A stretch of 64,000 nt of DNA, taken from the NCBI GenBank assembly GCA_963788055.1, contig CAWBFA010000001.1:496001-560000 (forward strand), written 5' to 3'. Origin of the DNA: JACCTU01 sp963788055 (lineage in GTDB: Bacteria > Actinomycetota > Thermoleophilia > Gaiellales > Gaiellaceae). Below are positions 46,071 to 54,658 of the stretch, in pieces (the stretch's first letter is position 1; every line of letters starts with the position of its first letter). The notes below the pieces were generated by a model. The model was not told the DNA's origin. It made no database searches and worked only from the letters and a program-made list of their open reading frames with translations. Made by a program: the position numbers and the translations under genes.

Positions 46071-46610
46071 ATGATCACTCCGGCGATGGTCGGCGGGTCG
46101 ATGGCGGTGATGGGAGCGACGATGCTGCCGAGCGCGCTGCCGCTCCTCCGCCTCGACTTCGCGACCGCGCGCTCTGCCCAGCACACCGGCGCGCTCGCAC
46201 TCGGATACACGGCGGTCTGGGCGGGACTCGGGGCGTTGGTGATGCCGCTCGCGATGATGGAGGCGTCGGGACATGCCGCGGCGGCGGCGCTCGGGGGTGC
46301 GGCGGTGTACCAGGCCTCACCGGTCTCCCGGCGGTGCCTGACGCGGTGTCGCACGCCGCTCGCGCGGATCGTCGTCGGCTGGCGCGACGGCACCGCAGGA
46401 GGCCTCGTGATGGGCGTGCGCGACGGCCTCTGGTGCGCCGGCTGCTGCGCCGGGCTCGTCGTCGCGGTGATCGCGCTCGGCGCCGTGAACGTCTGGGCGA
46501 TGCTCGTCTTCGGCGCACTCGCAGCGCTGCAGAAGGTGACGCCGTTCGGGATGGCGGCGAGCCTCGGGATCGCGGTCGCGCTCGCGCTCGGCGCGGTGGC
46601 CCTGCTGTGA
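46071..46610 (+). CDS. DUF2182 predicted metal-binding membrane protein
   Basis: 179 intact residues from ATG 46071: MITPAMVGGSMAVMGATMLP, YTAVWAGLGALVMPLAMMEA, SPVSRRCLTRCRTPL and LVMGVRDGLWCAGCCAGLVV. Four to five membrane segments; the RCLTRCR and WCAGCC cysteine motifs are the DUF2182 hallmark. Translationally coupled to a DUF1326 gene, a recurring pair. Role unknown; metal handling is suspected. Confidence 0.85.
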   Translation: MITPAMVGGSMAVMGATMLPSALPLLRLDFATARSAQHTGALALGYTAVWAGLGALVMPLAMMEASGHAAAAALGGAAVYQASPVSRRCLTRCRTPLARIVVGWRDGTAGGLVMGVRDGLWCAGCCAGLVVAVIALGAVNVWAMLVFGALAALQKVTPFGMAASLGIAVALALGAVALL

Positions 46611-47215
46611 GCTACCGGGTCCGCGGTGCCTACTTCGAGTCCTGCAACTGCGAGGCGATCTGCCCCTGCCGGATGGTCGGCGACGTCAAGGGCGGTCGCT
46701 CGACGTACGGCATCTGCTACGGCGTCCTCTCCTGGGCGATCCAGGAGGGGCGCGTCGAGGACGTCGACGTCTCGGGCCTCGCAACCGCCCTCGTCTGCCG
46801 CTACGACGACGACGAGCCCGGCTCGCCGTGGAGCATCGTGCTCCACGTGGACGAGCGAGGCGACTCGCGCCAGCGCGCCGCTCTCGAGAACGTCTTCCTC
46901 GGCCGCGTCGACGGTGGCCACGTGAGCGTGCTGCCCTGGGTGCGGAAGGCACGCAATCTGATCGACGTTCGGGTCAGCCCGATCGAGTTGGCTCCCGACG
47001 GCGAGGGCTATGCGCTGCGCGTCGGTCGTGTTGCGCGGCTCCGTGCGACGAAACCAGTCGTGACCGATGAACGGGTCGCCTGCGGAATTCCCGGCTACGA
47101 CCGAGAGGGCTATGAGCTCTACGCCGACGAGCTCGTCGTCGACGACGAGCCGTTCCGGTGGGAGCTCTCGGGCAACTGCGCGTTCGCCTCCGACTTCGAC
47201 TACGCGTCCGGCTAG
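46607..47215 (+). CDS. DUF1326 protein
   Basis: 202 intact residues from GTG 46607, overlapping the DUF2182 stop by four bases. It begins RVRGAYFESCNCEAICPCRM, the conserved CNCEAICPC cluster near the N-terminus, then GRSTYGICYGVLSWAIQEGR and WSIVLHVDERGDSRQRAALE. Beta-rich and cytoplasmic. Function undetermined; the Cys cluster suggests metal binding. Confidence 0.87.
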   Translation: MSYRVRGAYFESCNCEAICPCRMVGDVKGGRSTYGICYGVLSWAIQEGRVEDVDVSGLATALVCRYDDDEPGSPWSIVLHVDERGDSRQRAALENVFLGRVDGGHVSVLPWVRKARNLIDVRVSPIELAPDGEGYALRVGRVARLRATKPVVTDERVACGIPGYDREGYELYADELVVDDEPFRWELSGNCAFASDFDYASG

Positions 47216-47224
47216 CGTCCCGGC

Positions 47225-47983
47225 ATGGACTGGGAGCCGTTCCGGGGCGAGAGCGTCGTCGGTGACGTCCGCGTGCTGCGCGGCGCCACCGAGCGCGACC
47301 TCTTCGCCTACCTCCCGCCCTCTCACGGAGAAGCCGGGCGCTTCCCCGTCGTCTACATGCTCGACGGCCAGAACCTGTTCGACGATGCGACTGCGTACAG
47401 CGGAGTCGAGTGGCGGGTCGACGAGACGATGGAGGAGCTTGCGCGTGAGGGAATCGAGGCGATCGTCGTCGGCATTCCCGCCTCGGCGGGTGACGAGCGC
47501 GGCGCGGAATACTCCGGCGCGAAGATCGAGCAGCACCTCTCGTTCGTCGTGGACACCGTGCGGCCGCTCGTCGAGTCGTCGTTCGACGTCGACTCGCGGC
47601 GGGAGCGGACCGGCATAGCAGGCTCCTCGCTCGGCGGGGTCGCGAGCCTGCACGCCGTGTACACCCGGCCCGAGGTGTTCGGCTTCGCCGGCGTTCTCAG
47701 CCCGGCGTTCTGGTGGACGGGAGACGACCACTGGTTCGAGCTCGTCGAGCGGACGCCCGCGCCCGATGCGCGGATCTACCTCGATGTCGGTGACGCAGAG
47801 ATGCCGGAAGACGAGGAAGCGCGCCGGATGTACGTCGACGGCTTCGAGCGGATGGCGGCGCTACTCCGGGAGCGGTTCGACGACGGTTCATTGCGCACGG
47901 TGCTCGAGCCCGGCGGCGCGCACTTCGAGACGGACTGGGCGCGGCGACTACCCGACGCGCTGCGCTTCCTGCTCGCCGATTAG
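47225..47983 (+). CDS. Putative esterase (EstD/IroE-like alpha/beta hydrolase)
   Basis: 252 intact residues from ATG 47225. It contains RFPVVYMLDGQNLFDDATAY, IVVGIPASAGDERGAEYSGA, the nucleophile Ser in GIAGSSLGGVASLHAVYTRP and the His in EPGGAHFETDWARRLPDALR. This is the Esterase (PF00756-type) family, which includes IroE/Fes-like and S-formylglutathione hydrolases. Starts 9 bases after DUF1326, so it may belong to that operon. Confidence 0.85.
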   Translation: MDWEPFRGESVVGDVRVLRGATERDLFAYLPPSHGEAGRFPVVYMLDGQNLFDDATAYSGVEWRVDETMEELAREGIEAIVVGIPASAGDERGAEYSGAKIEQHLSFVVDTVRPLVESSFDVDSRRERTGIAGSSLGGVASLHAVYTRPEVFGFAGVLSPAFWWTGDDHWFELVERTPAPDARIYLDVGDAEMPEDEEARRMYVDGFERMAALLRERFDDGSLRTVLEPGGAHFETDWARRLPDALRFLLAD

Positions 47984-48000
47984 GAGGGCTGACGAAACGG

Positions 48001-48039
48001 GCGCTGTGCCGCCGGGCCGCGCTGGGCGGCGCGATGCGG
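48001..48039. repeat. Dispersed 38/39-bp GC-rich repeat, copy 1
   Basis: GCGCTGTGCCGCCGGGCCGC plus the following 19 bases recur at 57375-57412 with one single-base indel. It lies in a convergent intergenic gap, 17 bases after the esterase stop. It contains CCGCC/GGCGG arms able to form a small stem. Confidence 0.85.
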
Positions 48040-48144
48040 CGTCCTCAGTCGCGCCCGTAGCACTGCGGATACGAACGCTCCCTGCGTCCTTGCCTCGCAC
48101 CACCCATCGCACCCCGACGACGAGACCCGTTCCGCCAAACCCTC

Positions 48145-48303
48145 CTAGCGCGTGGCCAGCCACGCGACGAGCAGCAGGACGGCGGTCAGCACGGCAGCTG
48201 CGACCCAGACGGTGAGCGCGATGCCGAACAGCAACCGCGCGGGTGTCGCCTCGTCGGTTCCCTCGGCGGTCTTGCGGATCTCCTCTTTGATCGGCTCTGA
48301 CAT
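48145..48303 (-). CDS. Small tail-anchored membrane protein
   Basis: 52 residues from ATG 48303: MSEPIKEEIRKTAEGTDEAT, then one membrane segment LLFGIALTVWVAAAVLTAVL that continues to the end. The charged N-terminus would stay in the cytoplasm. Divergent from the HhH-GPD gene by 28 bp. No family recognised. Confidence 0.6.
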   Translation of the reverse strand: MSEPIKEEIRKTAEGTDEATPARLLFGIALTVWVAAAVLTAVLLLVAWLATR

Positions 48304-48331
48304 GTCTGTCGCGTACCCGTAAGCTTTCCCC

Positions 48332-48895
48332 GTGAACCCGGAACGGCTCTACTTCACCGGGAACGACGAGGCGGACCGGCTGCTGGCCGAGGATCCGCTC
48401 GCGCTCCTGATCGGCTTCGCGCTCGACCAGCAGGTGACCGTCCCGACGGCGTTCCTCGGACCGCAGAAGTTGAAGGAGCGGCTGGGGAACCTCGACGCGA
48501 CGGAGATCGCGCACATGGACCCGACGACGCTGGAGGTCGCGTTCCGCGAGAAGCCGGCCGTGCACCGGTTCCCGGGGAACATGGCCCGCCGCGTGCAAGA
48601 GCTCTGCGCGACGCTCGTCGACGACTACGGCGGCCGGGCGGAGCGCGTCTGGAGCGAAGCGGCCGACAGCGACGACCTGCGGGAACGGATCGGCGCGCTG
48701 CCTGGATTCGGTGAGATGAAGGTCACGTCGCTCAGCGCGGTGCTGGCGAAGCGGTTCGGCGTCACCGCGGCCGAGCCGCTCGTCCCGAATCACCCGACGC
48801 TCGGAGACGTCGACTCCCCCGAGGCGCTCGCGCGCTACCAGGAAGCGAAGCGCGCGCACAAGGCCAAGCTCCGCGCTCGAGAATCCCAGGCGTGA
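48332..48895 (+). CDS. HhH-GPD-like base excision repair protein
   Basis: 187 intact residues from GTG 48332: DPLALLIGFALDQQVTVPTA, FLGPQKLKERLGNLDATEIA, MARRVQELCATLVDDYGGRA and IGALPGFGEMKVTSLSAVLA. The LPGFGEMK hairpin is a helix-hairpin-helix like that of endonuclease III/AlkA relatives, but the catalytic Lys/Asp positions are not obvious. It matches the uncharacterised actinobacterial HhH-GPD branch. Stop overlaps the Nudix start. Confidence 0.8.
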   Translation: MNPERLYFTGNDEADRLLAEDPLALLIGFALDQQVTVPTAFLGPQKLKERLGNLDATEIAHMDPTTLEVAFREKPAVHRFPGNMARRVQELCATLVDDYGGRAERVWSEAADSDDLRERIGALPGFGEMKVTSLSAVLAKRFGVTAAEPLVPNHPTLGDVDSPEALARYQEAKRAHKAKLRARESQA

Positions 48896-49317
48896 AGTAC
48901 ACCGAACGCGTGCTCGCGTACGTCACGCGAGAGCGCGACGGGCACAAGGAGCTGCTCGTCTTCGACCACCGCGACCACCCGAACGCGGGCACTCAGGTCC
49001 CGGCGGGGCGGCTCGAGCCCGGCGAAGAGCTCGAAGCGGGCCTGCTGCGCGAGCTCGAGGAGGAGTCGGGCCTCGCCGACGCGCGCGTCGTTCGTAAGTT
49101 CGCGACGTTTGCGCCGCGCGAGCTCCCGCACGGGCAGTCGTACACGAACCACGCCTTCGAGGTGGAGGCGCCCGGCGCGCCGGACGCCTGGGAGCACGTC
49201 GTCGCCGGACACGGAGACGACGCCGGGCTCGTGTTCCTCTACCGCTGGGTGCCGCTGACGCCGGCGCCGGAGCTCTGGGGCGGGTCGGACCCCGTGCTCT
49301 CCAGGCTCTCGGGCTAG
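48892..49317 (+). CDS. Nudix hydrolase
   Basis: 141 intact residues from GTG 48892, overlapping the previous stop by four bases. Nudix box: GRLEPGEELEAGLLRELEEE followed by SG, with the REL.EE core complete. The N-terminus (YTERVLAYVTRERDGHKELL) is like 8-oxo-dGTP or NUDIX hydrolases acting on small substrates. Coupled with a DNA-repair protein, a nucleotide-pool cleaning role is plausible. Confidence 0.87.
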   Translation: MKYTERVLAYVTRERDGHKELLVFDHRDHPNAGTQVPAGRLEPGEELEAGLLRELEEESGLADARVVRKFATFAPRELPHGQSYTNHAFEVEAPGAPDAWEHVVAGHGDDAGLVFLYRWVPLTPAPELWGGSDPVLSRLSG

Positions 49318-49763
49318 AGCGCGCGCGTCTCGACCTGCACCGAGACGGCCTCGGCCTCGGCCAGCTCGATGGGGATTCCGTCGCGGAGCGTCCCGTGCAC
49401 CTCGGCGATCTCGTCGACGTGGCGGATCAGCTCCATGATCTCGTCCTCAGCCGCCTCGGCCTCCACGCGCGTCGAGTAGCGCACGTTCGCAGCACGCGGC
49501 GGCTCGCCCTCCCAGTCGCACTCGACGACGACGCGGACGCCGAGCACGTCGAGGTCTCGCTTGTCCGCTTCGCGGAAGACGTCGTTCGCGAAGCACGCGC
49601 CGAGCGCGAGCAGGAGCAGCTGGCCGCCGTCGAAGCCCATCCCCTGGCCGCCGTCCGCGGGCCCGCGGTCGACGACGAGCGAGTGCGGGCCCGACCAGCC
49701 GACCGAGAACGACCCTTCGTGAGCGCTCCGGACGTGGACGGTCATCTGGCTCACGGGACGCAT
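49314..49763 (-). CDS. OsmC-family protein
   Basis: About 149 residues from ATG 49763 (alternatives GTG 49754 and ATG 49745). It shows VHVRSAHEGSFSVGWSGPHS, GFDGGQLLLLALGACFANDV and DVLGVRVVVECDWEGEPPRA. The conserved Cys of GACF is the peroxidatic residue; the second OsmC Cys is not seen, so peroxidase activity is uncertain. Last gene of a five-gene minus-strand unit, one base after the oxidoreductase stop. Confidence 0.82.
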   Translation of the reverse strand: MRPVSQMTVHVRSAHEGSFSVGWSGPHSLVVDRGPADGGQGMGFDGGQLLLLALGACFANDVFREADKRDLDVLGVRVVVECDWEGEPPRAANVRYSTRVEAEAAEDEIMELIRHVDEIAEVHGTLRDGIPIELAEAEAVSVQVETRAL

Positions 49764-49764
49764 G

Positions 49765-51183
49765 CTACGCGCGTTTGGAGAGATCCTCCAGGGCGACGCG
49801 GGCGGCCGACATTCCGCACATCCCGTGGACGCCGCCGCCCGGAGGGGTCGCCGCCGAGCAGAGGTAGACGCCTTCGAGCGGGGTGCGGTAGGGCACCCGC
49901 GAGCGCACGGGCCGGGTGAAGAGCTGGCCGAGGTCCATCGCACCGCAGTTGACGTCACCGCCGACGAGGTTGCGGTTGTGGCCCTCGATCTCTGCGGGTC
50001 CCCAGGCGCTTCGGGCGAGGATCGTCTCGCGGAAGCCGGGCGCGAAGCGCTCGACCTGCGCCTCGATCGCGTCGGTGTAGTCCTCGCCCGACCCGTTCGG
50101 GACGTGGCAGTACGCCCACGCCGTGTGCCGGCCCTCGGGTGCGCGCGACGGGTCGAAGAGTGTGTGCTGTGCGAGAAGGACGAACGGGGCGGGTCCCCTG
50201 CGGCCGGTCCAGGCGGCCCACTCGGAGGCGGAGATCTCGTCGAGCGTGCCGCCGAGGTGGACGGTCGCGGCGCGGCCGACCTCGGGTGCCCGCCACGGAA
50301 TCGGCTCGGAGAGCGCCCAGTCGAGCTTGAACACCCCGGGGCCGTGTCGGTAGCGGCGAAGCGCCCGCTCGTAGCGCTCCGGCAGACGGCCGCGAGCGAG
50401 ACGGAGCAGCTCGCGCGGCGCGACGTCGGCGAGCACGACGTCCGCGTCCGGCAGTGCGTCGACCGGGCTCGACGCGTGCACTCGAACGCCGCGTTCGGCG
50501 AGCCGCGCGAGGAGCGCGTCCGTCAGCTTCTGCGCGCCGCCGCGCGGGAAACTCCACCCGAAGACGTGCCCGAGCGTGAGCAGCGAGAGACCGAACCCCG
50601 CGCTCGGTCGGCGCTCGAGCGGGAGCATCGAGTGCGCGCAGTGTCCGGCGAAGAACGAACGCGCCCGTTCGGTCGCGAACGCGCCCTCAGCGACCGTCCG
50701 CGCGGCAGCGAGCCCGTGCAGCGCGTGGCGCGGCCCGAGCGAGCGAGCGAGGCGGGCGAGCGCCCGCGCCGACGGCGGGTGCGGGCCGACCAGCACAGGC
50801 TCGACGAGCTGCCAGTGCTCGACGAGCGGGGCGACGAGCCGGTGGTACGCATGCCCGTCCTCGCCGAGCCCCTGCGCAGTCGCGTCGAGGTCGCGCTCGA
50901 GCAGGACCGCCGTGCCGTCGTCGAGCGGGTGCGCAGCCTCGGCGTCCGGGTAGATCCATTCGACGCCGAGCTCGAGCGAGCGGAAGAACGGCGAGTGCGC
51001 GCCCAGGGGTTGAATCGCGGAACAGACGTCGTGCACGAAGCCGGGCAGTGTCAGCTCGAACGAGCGCACGCCGCCGCCGAGCGTGTCCTGCGCCTCGTAG
51101 ACCTCGACGTCGAGCCCTGCACGCGCCAGCTCGAGCGCGCCCGCGAGACCGTTCGGGCCCGACCCGACGACGACGGCCTTCAC
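49765..51183 (-). CDS. Phytoene-dehydrogenase-like NAD(P)/FAD oxidoreductase
   Basis: 472 intact residues from GTG 51183. The FAD-binding Rossmann motif is at the N-terminus (VVVGSGPNGLAGALELARAG), then VEVYEAQDTLGGGVRSFELT. The C-terminal FAD motif region is EGVYLCSAATPPGGGVHGMC. It belongs to the CrtI-like amine oxidase superfamily often found outside carotenoid clusters. The GTG overlaps the ligD-type stop. Substrate unknown. Confidence 0.87.
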   Translation of the reverse strand: MKAVVVGSGPNGLAGALELARAGLDVEVYEAQDTLGGGVRSFELTLPGFVHDVCSAIQPLGAHSPFFRSLELGVEWIYPDAEAAHPLDDGTAVLLERDLDATAQGLGEDGHAYHRLVAPLVEHWQLVEPVLVGPHPPSARALARLARSLGPRHALHGLAAARTVAEGAFATERARSFFAGHCAHSMLPLERRPSAGFGLSLLTLGHVFGWSFPRGGAQKLTDALLARLAERGVRVHASSPVDALPDADVVLADVAPRELLRLARGRLPERYERALRRYRHGPGVFKLDWALSEPIPWRAPEVGRAATVHLGGTLDEISASEWAAWTGRRGPAPFVLLAQHTLFDPSRAPEGRHTAWAYCHVPNGSGEDYTDAIEAQVERFAPGFRETILARSAWGPAEIEGHNRNLVGGDVNCGAMDLGQLFTRPVRSRVPYRTPLEGVYLCSAATPPGGGVHGMCGMSAARVALEDLSKRA

Positions 51184-52068
51184 CGCAGGCTGCGAAGTGC
51201 CGGGCCGAGCGACTGTCCGCCGCGAAGCACCGGCTCGTACAGGTCGCCGTGCTGCTCGATGCGGGCGAGCACCTCGCGCATCCCGAAGTCGCGCGGACGA
51301 ACCTTCGGCGTCAGCTCCTCCCAGCGCAGCGGCGTCGAGACGGGCGCGCCGGGGCGCGGCCGCACCGAGTACGCGGACGCGATCGTCTTGCCGTGCCCGT
51401 TCTGCCGGTGGTCGACGAGCACCGAGCCCTCCGGACGTTTCTTCTTCAGCCACTCGCGTCGTCGCCAGGCCCAGGTTGCGCTCCTCGACCCCACGCGAGA
51501 TGCGCTCGGCGAACTCGTAGGTCTCGTCGAACCTGGACCGCCGCGTGATCGGGACGAGCACGTGGATCCCGGACGCGCCGCTCGTCTTCACGTACGAGCG
51601 GAGGTCGAGCTCCTCGAGCGCTTCGCGAACGAGGTGCGCGACCTTGATCGCGTTCGCGAAGCCGTCGTCAGGCGGATCGAGGTCGAAGACGACGTAGTCG
51701 GGACGCTCGGGCTTGTCGACGCGCGAGTACCACGCGTTCATGTCGATGCAGTTCATCTGCACCATCCAAAGGAGCGCGTCGCGCGAGTTCACGAGCGCGA
51801 AGTCGACGAGCCGCGGTCCGCCCTCGCGCGGCTGAGTCGTGAACTGCCGCGTCGGGATCCAGTCGGGTATTCCCTTCGGCGCCTGCTTCTGGAAGTAACT
51901 CTCCTGCGTGATCCCGTGCGGTTGGCGCTTCATCGTGAACGGCCGGTCCTTCAGGTGCGGCACGATCGCCGGCGCGACCTCTCCGTAGTACTCGAAGAGG
52001 TCGCCCTTCGTGATCCCGTCGTCCGGAAAGAGGACGCGGTCCGCGCTGGAGAGCTTGACCTCCCGCAC
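51180..52068 (-). CDS. LigD-type DNA polymerase/primase domain protein, one frameshift
   Basis: About 296 residues from GTG 52068: VKLSSADRVLFPDDGITKGD, MKRQPHGITQESYFQKQAPK, ALLWMVQMNCIDMNAWYSRV and the catalytic carboxylates in RPDYVVFDLDPPDDGFANAI. Next is TSGASGIHVLVPITRRSRFD, and after a break near 51475 GSVLVDHRQNGHGKTIASAY and STPLRWEELTPKV. This is the archaeo-eukaryotic-primase-like Pol domain of LigD used in end joining, here as a stand-alone gene without ligase domain or ku in the window. Confidence 0.88.
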
Positions 52069-52076
52069 CGAGCCGC

Positions 52077-53258
52077 TCAGGCGACGCCTGCGAGCAGGAA
52101 CGCCCGGTTCTCTCTCACCATCTCGCGCGCGATCACGAGGCGCTGGATCTCGTTCGTGCCCTCGTAGATCTGCGTGATCTTCGCGTCGCGCATCATCCGC
52201 TCGACCGGGTACTCCTTGATGTAGCCGTAGCCGCCGAGGATCTGCACGGCCTCGGTCGTCACCCACATCGCGGTGTCGCTGCAGAAGAGCTTCGCCTGCG
52301 CCGACGCCTTCGTGAGGTCGGCGCCGTCGACTCCCGCGTCGACCATCTCACCGAAGCGGTAGAGGAGCCCGCGGGCTGCCTCGCATGCCGTCTCCATGTC
52401 TGCGAGCTTCGCCGCGATCAGCTGGTGCTCTGCGATCGGCTTGCCCATCGTCTCCCGGGACTTCGCGTACTCGAGCGCGTAGTCGGTCGCGCCCTGCGCG
52501 ATCCCGAGCCCTTGCGCGCCGATGCCCGGCCGCGAGCGGTCGAGGATGCGCATCGCGATCTTGAAGCCTTCGCCCTCTTCGCCGAGGAGGTTCTCGACGG
52601 GAACGCGCGCGTCTTCGAACGCGAGCTCACCCGTCGTCGAGCCCGTGATGCCGAGCTTCGGCTCGAGTCGCGTCACCTCGAACCCAGGCGTGTCCGAGTC
52701 GACGACGAACGCGGAGATGCCCGGGTGGCCGGCTTCGGGGTCGGTCTTCGCGAAGACCGTGTAGACGCCCGCGACGCCTGCGCTCGTGATGAATCGCTTC
52801 GAGCCGTTCAGGAGGTAGACATCGCCGTCGCGGCGAGCCGTTGAGCGCATCGCCGCGGAGTCCGAGCCCGACCCCGCCTCGGTGAGCGCATACGCGGGAA
52901 GCAACTCGCCCGAAGCCAGCCGCGGCAGGTAGCGCTGCTTCTGCTCGTCGTTTCCCGCGAGCTTGAGACCGAGCGAGCCGAGCTCATGTGCCGCGAGGAT
53001 CAGCCCGCTCGTCGCGCAGACCTTCGAGACCTCCTCGATCGCGATCAGCGCGAGCAGCTTGCCGGTGCCGAGACCACCGTACGCCTCGTCGAAAAAGAGC
53101 CCGAAGAGGCCGTGCTCGCGGTAGAGCTCGACGACGTCCCACGGGAACTCATGCGACTCGTCGATCTCGGCAGCGCGTGGCGCGATGCGCTCGCGCGCGA
53201 GCTGCCGGACCAGCTCGCGGATCTCTCGCTGCTCGTCGGTCAGCGGGTCGAACGACAC
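52077..53258 (-). CDS. Acyl-CoA dehydrogenase
   Basis: 393 intact residues, full-length for the family. N-terminal helical domain (LTDEQREIRELVRQLARERI), AYALTEAGSGSDSAAMRSTA with the FAD-contacting TEAGSGSD, KRFITSAGVAGVYTVFAKTD, and the catalytic Glu in KITQIYEGTNEIQRLVIARE. Short-chain or branched-chain acyl-CoA oxidation is likely. It starts 9 bases after the VOC gene, and the LigD-type gene begins 8 bases after its stop. Confidence 0.92.
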   Translation of the reverse strand: MSFDPLTDEQREIRELVRQLARERIAPRAAEIDESHEFPWDVVELYREHGLFGLFFDEAYGGLGTGKLLALIAIEEVSKVCATSGLILAAHELGSLGLKLAGNDEQKQRYLPRLASGELLPAYALTEAGSGSDSAAMRSTARRDGDVYLLNGSKRFITSAGVAGVYTVFAKTDPEAGHPGISAFVVDSDTPGFEVTRLEPKLGITGSTTGELAFEDARVPVENLLGEEGEGFKIAMRILDRSRPGIGAQGLGIAQGATDYALEYAKSRETMGKPIAEHQLIAAKLADMETACEAARGLLYRFGEMVDAGVDGADLTKASAQAKLFCSDTAMWVTTEAVQILGGYGYIKEYPVERMMRDAKITQIYEGTNEIQRLVIAREMVRENRAFLLAGVA

Positions 53259-53267
53259 GTTCCTAGG

Positions 53268-53639
53268 TTACTCAGGCTTGTGGCAGACCGCCTCGATGTT
53301 GTTGCCGTCGGCGTCGTGGACGTACGCGCCGTAGTAGTTCTCGTGGTAGTGCGAACGCAGCCCGGGCGGACCGTTGTCCTTGCCGCCCGCGGCGATCGCA
53401 GCCTCGTAGAAGGCGTCGACGGTCGCGCGGTCGGGAGCCGTGAACGCGAAGTGCGCCGCGCCGCGTCCCTCGGTGTTCGTGATCCAGAACTGGGGGATCC
53501 CCGAGCCGGTGCCGAACCCGCACCAGCCTTCCTCTGCACCGTCCATCATCAGCTTGACGCCGAGCGGCTCGAGCACCTGCTCGTAGAAGCCCCTCGCGGC
53601 GGGGACGTCGGTGACCTTGGCGGAGACGTGATCGAGCAT
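53268..53639 (-). CDS. VOC-family protein
   Basis: 123 intact residues from ATG 53639, with AAGGGAG five bases upstream. MLDHVSAKVTDVPAARGFYE, VLEPLGVKLMMDGAEEGWCG, FGTGSGIPQFWITNTEGRGA and YYGAYVHDADGNNIEAVCHK. This is the single-domain glyoxalase fold with the DADGNNIEAV terminal strand. First gene of the five-gene operon ending at OsmC. Confidence 0.86.
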   Translation of the reverse strand: MLDHVSAKVTDVPAARGFYEQVLEPLGVKLMMDGAEEGWCGFGTGSGIPQFWITNTEGRGAAHFAFTAPDRATVDAFYEAAIAAGGKDNGPPGLRSHYHENYYGAYVHDADGNNIEAVCHKPE

Positions 53640-53659
53640 GGTTCTCCCTTCGTTCGAGG

Positions 53660-54619
53660 TTACGGGGCGGCGCCGATCGGCGTGACGCACCTCTTGTACT
53701 CGGCGCGACTCTTCGGCTTGCTCGCGAGGTCGAACGGCGACCCGGGCCTCGCCTCGTAGTACGCCGCGAGCCGCGTGCGCGCGCGCGTCTTCAGGAACGT
53801 GCAGATCCGCCGCACGAACGTCTCGTCGTCGATCCCCTGGAGCCCCCACTCAGGCAGCGCGTACGGCTTCGACGCGTGGCGGCGGTAGAGCTGCTCGTTC
53901 GCGGTGTACGACGCGACGCCTCGGGTCGACGCGTACATGTCGTTGCCCACCATGTCGACGTAGGTGTTGCCGGGGTAGAACTCGTTCGCGAGCGAGATCC
54001 CGGCGACCGGGTTCCAGATGATCGTCAGCCGCGACGCGGGATTGACCGGCACGTCGCGCGAGATCCCCGGCAGGCGTGCGGCGGCCAGCTTCGCGCTGAG
54101 CTCTGCGGCCGTGCCGCCGTGGAGGATCAGGTACACCCGGCGGAACGCGCGGACGTACTGCGCCGGCGAGTGGCTTGGGCCGCGCGAGCGACCTTGCCGG
54201 TCGCGCGGCGAGTAGAGCGTCCCCGGGTTGTTCATCTCCGCGAGCACGCGAACGTAGATCCGCGCGTTGTAGGCAGCGATCGCGTCGGCGTACGCAAAGA
54301 GGTACGAGTCGCCGCGCCCCTGCGCGATCGCCTGCGGCGAGATCGCCTCGCGCTGGACGCGCTTCGCCTTCGTCCCCAGATGCACCATCGGGATCGGTTC
54401 GAGCGTCGCGAACAGCCGTGCGAACGGCGAGCCCCACGTCTGACCCTGACCCCAGCCGAGAAACACCGACGGCACCGACGTTCGCTGTGCGGTATGGGCC
54501 TGGAACCGCGCGGTGTCTCCGGCAAGCCCGAGCAACGGCCTGTTGACCGCCGCAGGCTTTGCGGCGCTCGTGCCCGGCAGGGCGGCGCAGACCAGCGCGA
54601 TCAGGACGAGCCGCCGCAC
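53660..54619 (-). CDS. Exported GH26-like glycoside hydrolase
   Basis: 319 intact residues with a signal peptide (LVLIALVCAALPGTSAAKPA). Recognisable blocks: NARIYVRVLAEMNNPGTLYS, AQYVRAFRRVYLILHGGTAA, RLTIIWNPVAGISLANEFYP, GNTYVDMVGNDMYASTRGVA and KPYALPEWGLQGIDDETFVR. The acid/base E after RVLAE and the nucleophile E of PEWG fit the beta-mannanase/GH26 barrel. Extracellular polysaccharide degradation is the likely role. Confidence 0.7.
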   Translation of the reverse strand: MRRLVLIALVCAALPGTSAAKPAAVNRPLLGLAGDTARFQAHTAQRTSVPSVFLGWGQGQTWGSPFARLFATLEPIPMVHLGTKAKRVQREAISPQAIAQGRGDSYLFAYADAIAAYNARIYVRVLAEMNNPGTLYSPRDRQGRSRGPSHSPAQYVRAFRRVYLILHGGTAAELSAKLAAARLPGISRDVPVNPASRLTIIWNPVAGISLANEFYPGNTYVDMVGNDMYASTRGVASYTANEQLYRRHASKPYALPEWGLQGIDDETFVRRICTFLKTRARTRLAAYYEARPGSPFDLASKPKSRAEYKRCVTPIGAAP

Positions 54620-54658
54620 CCGCCCAAAGTAGCGCGGGTGCGGCGAGCCCGTCGAGCG

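Noticed and set aside
46013..47731. Open frame extending lhr upstream to make a ~2000-residue protein
   Set aside because: The extension runs antisense across DUF2182, DUF1326 and the esterase and has no similarity; family N-termini begin at VDALAPFSPSTRAWF.
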